The notes below the pieces were generated by a model. The model searched no databases, was not told the origin of the DNA, and worked only from the letters and a program-made list of their open reading frames with translations. This document shows, one piece after another, positions 6,400-12,240 of a DNA stretch of 12,240 nucleotides. Source of the stretch: an uncultured Achromobacter sp. (GTDB taxonomy: Bacteria; Pseudomonadota; Gammaproteobacteria; Burkholderiales; Burkholderiaceae_B); the NCBI GenBank assembly GCA_913775005.1, contig CAJYKY010000078.1:1-12240 (forward strand), read 5' to 3'. Within the stretch, counting starts at the first letter, position 1; the number at the start of each line of letters is the position of its first letter. The position numbers and the translations under genes were made by a program.

Positions 6400-7458
6400 A
6401 TGCGTAATTTTTTCGCGCGCGCGGCAACGCGTGCGGCCTGGCCCATGGCGGCCCTGTCCCGGGCGGCCCTGTCCCGGGCGGCCCTTTCCTGGGCGGCCCT
6501 CTCCTGGACGGCCCTCTCCTGCCTGGCCTGGGGTTCCGCCGCCGCGCAAGGCACGTATCCGAATCATCCGATTTCGCTTGTCGTACCGTTTGCGGCCGGC
6601 GGGCCTACCGACGTGGTGGCGCGCAGCCTGGGCGCGTCCATGGCCAAGACGCTGGGCCAGAGCGTCATCATTGAAAACCGCACCGGCGCGGGCGGCACGC
6701 TGGCATCGCAACACGTAGCGCGCGCCGCGCCCGACGGCTACACCTTCCTGATCCATCACAACGGCATGGCGACGGCGCCGGCGCTGTATCGCAAGCTGCC
6801 GTTCAACCCGCTGAAGGATTTCGCTTACGTCGGACAGGTGGCCGACGTGCCGATGACGCTGCTGGGCCGCAAGGACCTGCCCGCTGACGGCATGGCCGGC
6901 TTTATCAAATACGCCAAGCAGAACGGCGACAAGGTGAACTTGGCCAATGCCGGCCTGGGCGCGGTGTCGCAGCTGTGCGGCATGCTGCTGCAAGAGTCAC
7001 TGGGCGTGCAATTCACCACGGTGCCTTACGCGGGCACGGCCCCGGCGATGACGGCCTTGCTGGGCGGGCAGGTGGACGTGTTGTGCGACCAGACCACGCA
7101 GACCATTCCGCAAATCAAGGGTGAACGCGTCAAGCTGTTTGGAGTGACCACGCTGGACCGCATCAAGGCACTGCCCGACGCGCCGACGCTACAGGAAGGC
7201 GGTTTGAAGGGCTTTGAAGTGAAGGTATGGCACGGCGTGTATGCGCCGAAGGGCACGCCGCCCGAAGCGGTGGCCAAGTTCAACGCGGCGCTGCGCGCGG
7301 CGCTGAAGGACCCGGTCTTCACGCAAAAGATGGCAGAGCTGGGCGCCGAGATCGTGCCGGAGTCCAAGCAGACGCCGGAAGGCTTGCAGACGTGGTTGCA
7401 GGCCGAGGTCGACAAATGGGGCGGCGTGATCCGCAAGGCGGGCGTGTACGCGGACTGA
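6400..7458 (+). CDS. Bug/TctC-family tripartite tricarboxylate transporter substrate-binding protein
   Basis: A 352-residue periplasmic receptor of the Bug family, abundant in Bordetella and Achromobacter; these bind small carboxylates or amides for TTT transporters or for sensing. ATG 6400 follows AAGGAG (6388-6393) with 6-nt spacing; the frame is open upstream but lacks such a site. The signal region is long (about 49 residues, cleavage likely after GSAAA) and built of tandem pentapeptides. The mature part has the ligand-loop motifs VPFAAGGPTD and ENRTGAGGT, then PDGYT, PYAGTAPAMTALLGGQVD and a C-terminal WGGVIRKAG. No TctA/TctB membrane genes are next to it, so it is an orphan receptor, common in this family. 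The ligand cannot be predicted; an Asp in the binding loop often indicates the carboxylate/amide pocket. Confidence 0.94.
   Translation: MRNFFARAATRAAWPMAALSRAALSRAALSWAALSWTALSCLAWGSAAAQGTYPNHPISLVVPFAAGGPTDVVARSLGASMAKTLGQSVIIENRTGAGGTLASQHVARAAPDGYTFLIHHNGMATAPALYRKLPFNPLKDFAYVGQVADVPMTLLGRKDLPADGMAGFIKYAKQNGDKVNLANAGLGAVSQLCGMLLQESLGVQFTTVPYAGTAPAMTALLGGQVDVLCDQTTQTIPQIKGERVKLFGVTTLDRIKALPDAPTLQEGGLKGFEVKVWHGVYAPKGTPPEAVAKFNAALRAALKDPVFTQKMAELGAEIVPESKQTPEGLQTWLQAEVDKWGGVIRKAGVYAD
6448..6522 (+). repeat. Five tandem 15-bp units in the Bug signal-peptide region
   Basis: Units at 6448-6462, 6463-6477, 6478-6492, 6493-6507 and 6508-6522 all derive from GCGGCCCTGTCCCGG. The first two are identical and the later ones drift to CCTGG and CCTGC ends. 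In protein they read AALSR, AALSR, AALSW, AALSW, TALSC and form the hydrophobic stretch of the signal peptide, with Arg at two positions where a signal core is normally uncharged. The period is a multiple of three, so slippage would change signal length without breaking the frame. Confidence 0.9.
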
Positions 7459-7485
7459 TGTCAAACAGGTCGAAAAATTGGCGCG

Positions 7486-7518
7486 AAAAAAAGGCCGGCA
7501 TGTGAATGCCGGCCTTTC
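7486..7518. terminator. Bidirectional intrinsic terminator between Bug gene and metF
   Basis: AAAGGCCGGCAT (7490-7501) pairs perfectly with ATGCCGGCCTTT (7506-7517) over a GTGA loop. The run of A before it becomes a strong T-tract on the minus strand, so it ends metF transcription efficiently; on the plus strand the tail CTTTCTGG is weaker. It lies between two convergent genes. Confidence 0.88.
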
Positions 7519-7547
7519 TGGTTGCTGCGCGCGTCAGGCGCCGCGAC

Positions 7548-8390
7548 TCACAGCGCCAATTCCTTCCACACCGCCAGCGGTGCTTCCGCGTGGTTCAAGG
7601 TGTAGAAATGCAGGCCAGGCGCGCCGTTGTCGAGCAAGTTTTGGCACAACTCGGTCACGACATCCACGCCGAAGGCGCGAATGGAGGCCTTATCGTCGCC
7701 AAACTCGGCCAGACGCAGACGAATCCAGCGCGGCACTTCCGCCCCGCACATCTCGGAAAAACGCAGCAGCTGCGTGTGGTTCGTGATGGGCATGATGCCC
7801 GGCACGATCGGCACGCGCACGCCCTTGGCCTGGGCCCGGTCGACAAAGTCGAAGTAGGCGTCGGCGTTGAAGAAGTACTGCGTGATGGCCGCGTCGGCGC
7901 CCGCATTCACCTTGGCCACGAAGTGGTCCAGGTCAGCCGACGGGTTGGCGGCCTGCGGATGCATTTCCGGATACGCCGCGACTTCGATGTGGAACCAGTC
8001 GCCCGTTTCCTCGCGGATGAACGACACCAGTTCATTGGCGTAGCGCAGTTCGCCTGCATCGCCGCCCATGCCCGAAGGCAGGTCGCCGCGCAGGGCGACC
8101 ACGCGCCGCACGCCTTCGCTTTTGTAGGCCGAAAGAATGTCCCGCAAGTCCTGGCGCGTAGCGCCCACGCACGACAGGTGCGGCGCCGCATCGCAACCCA
8201 GGTTGCTCAGCGTGCGCACGGCGTCGGCCGTACCGGCGCGGGTGGAACCGCCTGCGCCGAACGTCACGCTGACGTACTTGGGCTGAATGGCCAGCATCTG
8301 CTTGGCCGCGCGGACCAGCCGCTCTTGGCCGGCCAGGTCGCGCGGGGGAAAAAATTCCAGACTGAAAGCGGGGGAAGTCGAGTCAGACAT
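7548..8390 (-). CDS. metF: 5,10-methylenetetrahydrofolate reductase
   Basis: A 280-residue FAD-dependent TIM-barrel enzyme that reduces 5,10-methylene-THF to 5-methyl-THF, the methyl donor for methionine synthesis, in the cytosol. Signatures in order: SLEFFPP (10-16) with the catalytic Glu12, TFGAGGST (43-50), PHLSCVG (70-76), ALRGD (99-103), AAYPE (138-142), TQYFFN (170-175), GIMPI (198-202) and GLHFYTLN (259-266). Length is normal for bacterial MetF. ATG 8390 begins the conserved N-terminus; the frame is open upstream through the small membrane gene but does not code there. The start overlaps the stop of that gene by one base (TAATG), implying translational coupling. With ahcY upstream it forms a homocysteine-to-methionine group; it ends at the shared terminator 7486-7518. 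Confidence 0.97.
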   Translation of the reverse strand: MSDSTSPAFSLEFFPPRDLAGQERLVRAAKQMLAIQPKYVSVTFGAGGSTRAGTADAVRTLSNLGCDAAPHLSCVGATRQDLRDILSAYKSEGVRRVVALRGDLPSGMGGDAGELRYANELVSFIREETGDWFHIEVAAYPEMHPQAANPSADLDHFVAKVNAGADAAITQYFFNADAYFDFVDRAQAKGVRVPIVPGIMPITNHTQLLRFSEMCGAEVPRWIRLRLAEFGDDKASIRAFGVDVVTELCQNLLDNGAPGLHFYTLNHAEAPLAVWKELAL

Positions 8391-8728
8391 TAGGGAATCA
8401 GTTTGGTAAGCAGGCCAGAGATGATGCTGTACAGGATGGCACCGCCCACGGCCCACCAGAACCCGTTGACCTGGAAGCCCTTCAGCACGGAGCCGACGAA
8501 CCAGAACAACAAGGCGTTGATGACGATAAGGAAGAGACCGAGGGTGACGATCGTTATGGGCAGCGTCAGCAGCACCAGCACCGGTTTGACCAGCATGTTC
8601 ACCAGACCCAGCACCAGCGCGGCGATCAGCGCCGAACCGAAACTGGCCACGGTGATGCCGGGCAACAAGTAGGCCACTGCCAGCAGGGCCACCGCGTTCA
8701 GGATCCAGACGAGAATCATAGTCACCAT
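8390..8728 (-). CDS. Small 4-TM membrane protein, phage holin family (PF04020-like)
   Basis: A 112-residue, almost wholly hydrophobic protein with about four membrane segments (near residues 3-22, 27-46, 52-78 and 88-109) and short loops; VKPVLVLLTLPITIVTLGLF is the most recognisable block. It matches the family labelled 'phage holin family protein', but there is no phage context and the label does not prove lysis activity; the cellular role is unknown. ATG 8728 is preceded by CAGGAG at 7-8 nt, a good site, and preferred over an upstream in-frame ATG at 8794 that lies in a hairpin region. Its stop TAA shares a base with the metF start. It sits between ahcY and metF, an arrangement I recall from related betaproteobacteria, which suggests co-expression with the methyl cycle rather than a phage remnant. 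Confidence 0.9.
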   Translation of the reverse strand: MVTMILVWILNAVALLAVAYLLPGITVASFGSALIAALVLGLVNMLVKPVLVLLTLPITIVTLGLFLIVINALLFWFVGSVLKGFQVNGFWWAVGGAILYSIISGLLTKLIP

Positions 8729-8757
8729 GTTCGAACTCCTGTATTGATGCTTTGCGG

Positions 8758-8784
8758 ACCCGTTCCCGCCAGGCGGAAACGGGT
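8758..8784 (-). other. 12-bp leader hairpin before the small membrane gene and metF
   Basis: ACCCGTTTCCGC pairs with GCGGGAACGGGT (one G-U pair) around a 3-nt loop. It lies about 30 nt before the membrane-protein start codon and 12 bp beyond the ahcY terminator. No T-tract follows, so it may be an RNA-stability or regulatory hairpin of the metF transcript. Confidence 0.6.
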
Positions 8785-8796
8785 GATTTCGCACTC

Positions 8797-8823
8797 AAGA
8801 AAACCCGCGCCAACATGGCGCGG
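8797..8823 (-). terminator. Intrinsic terminator after ahcY
   Basis: On the minus strand CCGCGCC pairs with GGCGCGG across ATGTT and is followed by GTTTTCTT. It starts 26 bp after the ahcY stop. It should end most ahcY transcripts, leaving metF to read-through or to its own promoter. Confidence 0.85.
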
Positions 8824-8849
8824 TACGTTCCTATTGTGCTTTGCCTTGA

Positions 8850-10268
8850 TCAATAACGGTAGTGCTCGGGCTTGAACGGGCCTTCAACCGGAACGTTGAT
8901 GTAGTCGGCCTGATCCTTGCGCAGCGTGGTCAGCTTGACGCCCAGCTTCTTCAGATGCAGGCGGGCGACCTTCTCGTCCAGATGCTTGGGCAGCACGTAC
9001 ACCTGGCCCGATTGGTAGGCTTCGTTGCGCGTGAACAGTTCGATCTGGGCGATGGTCTGGTTGGCGAACGACGACGACATCACGAACGACGGGTGGCCGG
9101 TGGCGCAACCCAGGTTCACGAGGCGGCCTTGGGCCAGCAGGATGATGCGCTTGCCGTCCGGGAAGATGACGTGGTCGACTTGCGGCTTGATCTCTTCCCA
9201 CTTGCAGTCGGCCAGGCCGGCGACGTCGATTTCGTTGTCGAAGTGGCCGATGTTGCAGACGATCGCCTGGTCCTTCATGGCGTTCATGTGCTCACGCGTG
9301 ATGACGTGGTAGTTGCCGGTAGCGGTAACGAAGATGTCGCCATGGGCGGCGGCCTCTTCCATCGTCACGACCTTGAAGCCTTCCATCGCGGCTTGCAGTG
9401 CGCAGATCGGGTCGATTTCGGTGACCCAGACCTGGGCGCGCAGCGCCACTAGCGCCTGGGCGCAGCCCTTGCCCACGTCGCCGTAACCGGCGACCACGGC
9501 GATCTTGCCCGCGACCATGACGTCGGTGGCGCGCTTGATGCCGTCCACCAGCGATTCGCGGCAGCCGTACAGGTTGTCGAACTTGGACTTGGTGACCGAG
9601 TCGTTCACGTTGATGGCGGCAAAGGCGAGTTCACCCTTTTGCGACATCTGGTACAGGCGATGCACGCCGGTCGTGGTTTCTTCCGTCACGCCTTTGATGA
9701 GGGCGAGGCGGGTCGAATACCACTTCGGATCGCGCGCCAGCGTTTCCTTGATGGCGGCGAACAGGATGCGCTCTTCGTCGCTGCCCGGGTTGGCCAGCAC
9801 CGAGATGTCTTTCTCGGCCTTGGTGCCCAGGTGCAGCATCAACGTGGCGTCGCCGCCATCGTCAAGAATCATGTTGGCGTTCTGGCCATTGGGCCATTCG
9901 AAGATCTTGTGGGTGTACTGCCAGTACTCTTCCAGCGTTTCGCCCTTGACGGCGAAGACCGGCGTGCCGGACGCGGCGATGGCGGCGGCGGCGTGGTCTT
10001 GCGTGGAGAAGATGTTGCACGAGGCCCAGCGCACTTCAGCACCCAGCGCCACCAGCGTTTCGATCAGCACGCCCGTCTGGATGGTCATGTGCAGGCTGCC
10101 GGCGATACGCGCGCCCTTGAGCGGCTGCGACGCGGCGAATTCGTCGCGGATGGCCATCAGGCCGGGCATTTCGGTTTCGGCAATGGCCAGCTCGCGGCGG
10201 CCCCAGCCTGCCAGCGACAGGTCGGCAACGAGGTAATCGGAGAAGGATTTATCAGTCACAGCGTTCAT
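8850..10268 (-). CDS. ahcY: Adenosylhomocysteinase (SAH hydrolase)
   Basis: A 472-residue NAD-dependent enzyme that splits S-adenosylhomocysteine into adenosine and homocysteine, removing a strong inhibitor of methyltransferases; cytosolic homotetramer. Visible marks: GSLHMTIQT (58-65), NVNDSVTKSKFDN (220-232) with the active-site Asn/Lys/Asp, the NAD loop GYGDVGKG (261-268) and the C-terminal PFKPEHYRY, whose Lys and Tyr reach the neighbour's NAD site. The segment around 150-190 is the extra stretch found in many bacterial enzymes. ATG 10268 matches the family N-terminus (MNAVTDKSFSDYLVADLSLA); GGAG lies 11 nt before it, a rather long gap. The gene has a leader with an SAH riboswitch and promoter, and an intrinsic terminator. 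Upstream in-frame codons (to about 10502) belong to the leader and are not translated. Confidence 0.98.
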   Translation of the reverse strand: MNAVTDKSFSDYLVADLSLAGWGRRELAIAETEMPGLMAIRDEFAASQPLKGARIAGSLHMTIQTGVLIETLVALGAEVRWASCNIFSTQDHAAAAIAASGTPVFAVKGETLEEYWQYTHKIFEWPNGQNANMILDDGGDATLMLHLGTKAEKDISVLANPGSDEERILFAAIKETLARDPKWYSTRLALIKGVTEETTTGVHRLYQMSQKGELAFAAINVNDSVTKSKFDNLYGCRESLVDGIKRATDVMVAGKIAVVAGYGDVGKGCAQALVALRAQVWVTEIDPICALQAAMEGFKVVTMEEAAAHGDIFVTATGNYHVITREHMNAMKDQAIVCNIGHFDNEIDVAGLADCKWEEIKPQVDHVIFPDGKRIILLAQGRLVNLGCATGHPSFVMSSSFANQTIAQIELFTRNEAYQSGQVYVLPKHLDEKVARLHLKKLGVKLTTLRKDQADYINVPVEGPFKPEHYRY

Positions 10269-10372
10269 GGTGTGTAAGGCTCCACGTGAATATCGAACGG
10301 CGCACGATATGGCCGGACAACGCGAATACACCACGACAGTCGAGTGCTCGCCTTTCCCGCCATATGCGACAA

Positions 10373-10517
10373 AGGTGAGCGCCGTTGCTGTAGCGACGCG
10401 CAAAGCGCGGCGCTTGAACAAGGATTCCTGAGCCTGGCGAGCCGGGTTCCGCTTGCAGGGCCATGCGTGGCATGGCGGGCGGAAACCTCCGGGTCGTCGC
10501 AACGCTCCTCAGGATTG
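10373..10517 (-). promoter_or_regulatory. SAH riboswitch upstream of ahcY
   Basis: On the minus strand the leader shows the SAH-aptamer signature: CCTGAGGAGCGTTGCGAC (10513-10496), later CCAGGCTCAGG (closing P1: CCTGAG with CTCAGG at 10432-10427), and GCAACGGCGCTCACC (from 10388), whose GCAA and CGCTC pair back with GAGCGTTGC as the pseudoknot. A hairpin AGCGCCGCGC-TTT-GCGCGTCGCT lies between the last two. The P2 arm (about 10437-10495) is long. In known cases SAH binding turns ahcY on. The 3' edge is 105 nt from the start codon. Assignment is by motif recognition, not a covariance search. Confidence 0.92.
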
Positions 10518-10523
10518 CCGGGG

Positions 10524-10553
10524 ATTGTACCGGTTTGGCCGCAAGCGCGGAAA
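10524..10553 (-). promoter_or_regulatory. Promoter of ahcY (sigma-70 type)
   Basis: TACAAT (10529-10524, minus strand) is a good -10. TTTCCG (10553-10548) is a poor -35 with 18-bp spacing. The expected start near 10517 coincides with the first base of the riboswitch, which supports the -10 call. Confidence 0.65.
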
Positions 10554-10576
10554 GCCGTCCCCGAAATAAAACCGGT
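10529..10576. promoter_or_regulatory. 8-bp inverted repeat flanking the ahcY promoter
   Basis: ACCGGTTT (10529-10536) and AAACCGGT (10569-10576) are exact inverted copies 32 bp apart. They enclose the -35 region, and the first touches the -10 box. They could be operators for a regulator; chance is possible since the core ACCGGT is itself palindromic. Confidence 0.4.
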
Positions 10577-10579
10577 GAT

Positions 10580-11620
10580 TCACCCCGCCCTGGCCAGCGC
10601 GGGGCGCGGCGATGCGCCGGGTGCGAGCGGAACCAGCGAGTCCAGCAGGTCGGCCGCCACCGAATCCCAGCTGCGCGTCAGCGCATGCGCGCGCACGGCA
10701 TGGCGGTCCAGCGGCAAGGCGGCGTGGCAGGCATGGGCCAGATCATCGTCCACGCAACCGGTGATGCCCGGCGTCACCACGGCCAGCGGCGCCTCGCTGC
10801 GAAACGCCGCCACGGGCGTGCCGCAGGCCATGGCCTCCAGCATGACCAGGCCGAACGTGTCGGTCAGGCTGGGAAAGACGAAGACGTCGGCTGCGGCGTA
10901 CAGGGACGGCAAGGCGTCGTCCTGCTGCATGCCCAGGAAGACGGCGTCGGGGAAGCGCTTCTTCAGCCGCGCCTCGTCCGGCCCCGCCCCCGCCACGACC
11001 TTGCTGCCCGGCAGATCCAGCGACAGGAAAGCGTCCAGATTTTTCTCGCGCGCGACGCGGCCCACGCTCAGGAAAACGGGGCGCGGCAGGTGGGCGAAAG
11101 CCTGGCTTTGGGCCGGCTGGAACTTGCGCGGATCCACGCCGCGCGACCACACGCGCAGGTTCGCAAGACCGCGCCGCAGCAGCACATCGCGCACCGTGGG
11201 CGTGGGCACCAGCACGCATTGCGACGGCCGGTGGAACCAGCGCAGATAACGCCATGGCAACGCAGCGGGAATGCCCATGCGCGCTTGCAGGTAGTCGGGA
11301 AACATCGTGTGAAACGACGTCGTGAACGGCCAGCCCCGCGCCAGCGCCATCCGCCTTGCGGCCAGCCCCAGCGGGCCTTCGGTGGCGATGTGCAACGCGT
11401 CGGGTATGGTGTCGCCCAAAATGCGGCGCAGTTGCTTGCCCGGTTGCAGGCACAGCCGCAGATCGGGTTCGGACGGCGCGGGGATGGTCCGGCTGCCCTC
11501 GGGGCTGACCACGATCAGCTCGTGTCCCCATTCAGTCAGGATCTGCCGCATGGTCGTCCAGGTGCGGACGACGCCGTTGACTTGCGGATGCCAGGCATCC
11601 GTAACCAGAACGATGCGCAT
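10580..11620 (-). CDS. GT4-family glycosyltransferase (MgtA/PimB-like)
   Basis: A 346-residue GT-B fold retaining glycosyltransferase that moves a sugar from a nucleotide donor to a lipid or carbohydrate acceptor. N-terminal domain: MRIVLVTDAWHPQVNGVVRT (1-20), whose Pro-Gln-Val-Asn-Gly loop is typical of GT4, and SFHTMFPDY (102-110). C-terminal domain: SVGRVAREKNLDAFL (185-199), GAGPDEARL (211-219) and TDTFGLVMLEAMACGTPVAA (253-272). In the EX7E position the first acid is Asp254, the second Glu262, as in alpha-mannosyltransferase MgtA-like members. Donor and acceptor are not predictable; a role in envelope glycolipid or polysaccharide is likely for this group. No signal peptide; it would act at the inner face of the membrane. 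No clear Shine-Dalgarno precedes ATG 11620. It lies upstream of ahcY in the same direction, but the riboswitch promoter makes them separate units. Confidence 0.93.
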   Translation of the reverse strand: MRIVLVTDAWHPQVNGVVRTWTTMRQILTEWGHELIVVSPEGSRTIPAPSEPDLRLCLQPGKQLRRILGDTIPDALHIATEGPLGLAARRMALARGWPFTTSFHTMFPDYLQARMGIPAALPWRYLRWFHRPSQCVLVPTPTVRDVLLRRGLANLRVWSRGVDPRKFQPAQSQAFAHLPRPVFLSVGRVAREKNLDAFLSLDLPGSKVVAGAGPDEARLKKRFPDAVFLGMQQDDALPSLYAAADVFVFPSLTDTFGLVMLEAMACGTPVAAFRSEAPLAVVTPGITGCVDDDLAHACHAALPLDRHAVRAHALTRSWDSVAADLLDSLVPLAPGASPRPALARAG

Positions 11621-11720
11621 GATAGGGCCGGAAGTGGGCGATACCGCGATTTAGCCCGCGGGATATGACACGCCCAAGACGGCCCGGAAGAAGTGTCGGT
11701 GCGCGGCGGCAGGCGCCCGC

Positions 11721-11957
11721 TTAGTTGTTGCGCCGGGGATACCCCTGCGCCTTGATGCGGATCCAGACTTCGCGCTTTTCTTCTTCCGACATGAAGACCC
11801 AGTTGGCCACTTCCATGGCCGTACGGCCGCAGCCCCGGCAGATATCGTCGAACAGCGTCGAGCAGACGGCCACGCAGGGGGAGTCGGTGGCTTTGAAGGC
11901 GCGTTGCGCGTCTTCGGCCTCGGGCAATTCGGAAAGATCGGCGAAGTAACGATTCAT
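11721..11957 (-). CDS. DUF1289 small cysteine protein
   Basis: A 78-residue protein with the DUF1289 pattern: SPCVAVC (27-32), CRGCGRT (40-46) with Cys28, Cys32, Cys40 and Cys43 spaced as a likely metal site, then EVANW (49-53) and MSEEEKREVW (56-65). Function is unknown; members are small and often lie next to unrelated genes. ATG 11957 is preferred as it gives the family's normal size; an in-frame ATG at 12029 would add 24 residues of non-conserved sequence, and neither start has a clear ribosome site. The gene is 100 bp upstream of the glycosyltransferase in the same direction and may share its transcript. Confidence 0.88.
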   Translation of the reverse strand: MNRYFADLSELPEAEDAQRAFKATDSPCVAVCSTLFDDICRGCGRTAMEVANWVFMSEEEKREVWIRIKAQGYPRRNN

Positions 11958-12100
11958 GGGGCGAAGGTTAACACCAGGGGTGCGTCCCTTTTTGGATAGC
12001 CCTATCGCGTACCCTGGCTTGATTGACATCGGCGGGCAGCGTCGGCGGGCGTCTTCCTGACCGCCCCCAACTGCCTAAACGCCGCCCAGCTGCCGTTTTG

Positions 12101-12240
12101 CTAGCGCCAGCCGAAGAACGCCCCGGCCTCGGCCAACAGCGCATCGGGCGTCTCTTCGGCCAGGTAATGCGCACCCGGCAGCGGGCCGCCCGACACCTCG
12201 TCCGCCACCGCGCGCCACAAGGCCAGCACATCGAAATTCT
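12101..12240 (-). CDS. Alpha/beta hydrolase (haloacetate dehalogenase-like), C-terminal end only
   Basis: Forty-five C-terminal residues are visible, ending at TAG 12103-12101; the rest lies beyond the window edge. The reading frame gives NFDVLALWRAVADEVSGGPL followed by PGAHYLAEETPDALL, closely resembling the end of haloacetate or epoxide-hydrolase-type alpha/beta hydrolases, where the His of G-H-[YF]-L-A-E-E is the catalytic base (His24 of the fragment). Without the nucleophile and core the substrate cannot be assigned. It points the same way as the DUF1289 gene, 143 bp downstream of it. Confidence 0.75.
   Translation of the reverse strand, partial: NFDVLALWRAVADEVSGGPLPGAHYLAEETPDALLAEAGAFFGWR

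Noticed and set aside
8390..8728. Prophage or lysis cassette suggested by the 'holin' family label
   Set aside because: No endolysin, integrase or other phage gene nearby; flanked by core metabolic genes.
10463..11668. 401-codon plus-strand open frame over the glycosyltransferase
   Set aside because: Arg/Gln/His-rich shadow of a recognisable GT4 gene; it also runs through the ahcY promoter.
12023..12028. TTGACA on the plus strand as a -35 box
   Set aside because: No -10 at proper spacing and no plus-strand gene downstream.

Overview
The window reads as a chromosomal contig end from a high-GC betaproteobacterium, most likely Alcaligenaceae (Achromobacter/Bordetella-like). I infer this from strong G/C third-position bias, a Bug-type solute receptor, an ahcY gene behind an SAH riboswitch, and the order ahcY - small 4-TM protein - metF. 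This placement comes from remembered family and synteny knowledge, not from a search. The first 32 bases are not genomic: they match an Illumina TruSeq read-2 adapter with one T missing, and the first gene is cut there.

Left part (33-1842): a truncated lytic transglycosylase on the minus strand, with a pentapeptide-repeat N-terminus, diverges from a 5-formyltetrahydrofolate cyclo-ligase gene on the plus strand.

Centre-left (1859-6247), the most interesting part: a complete plus-strand cluster of circularly permuted ATP-grasp, alpha-E, transglutaminase-like protease and Anbu (proteasome-like Thr protease). This is a widespread gene set whose substrate and product are still not settled. The 255-bp leader carries a near-perfect NtrC-type palindrome (1859-1881) and, about 120 bp downstream, a well-spaced sigma-54 -24/-12 element (1989-2005). 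This suggests the system is switched on by nitrogen limitation. A strong hairpin with a T-tract, and a -10-like hexamer in its loop, separates the Anbu gene from the other three.

Centre (6400-7458): a Bug/TctC periplasmic receptor whose signal peptide contains five tandem 15-bp units. It ends at a shared hairpin terminator facing metF.

Right part (7548-10580, minus strand): the methyl-cycle group. An SAH riboswitch and its promoter precede ahcY (SAH hydrolase). After ahcY come an intrinsic terminator, a second hairpin, a small membrane protein and metF (methylene-THF reductase), the last two overlapping by one base. AhcY removes SAH and yields homocysteine; MetF supplies the methyl group to remake methionine. 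The folate cyclo-ligase at the left feeds the same one-carbon pool. Further right are a GT4 glycosyltransferase, a DUF1289 small Cys protein and the C-terminal end of an alpha/beta hydrolase cut by the window edge, all on the minus strand. No mobile elements, tRNA, rRNA or CRISPR were seen.
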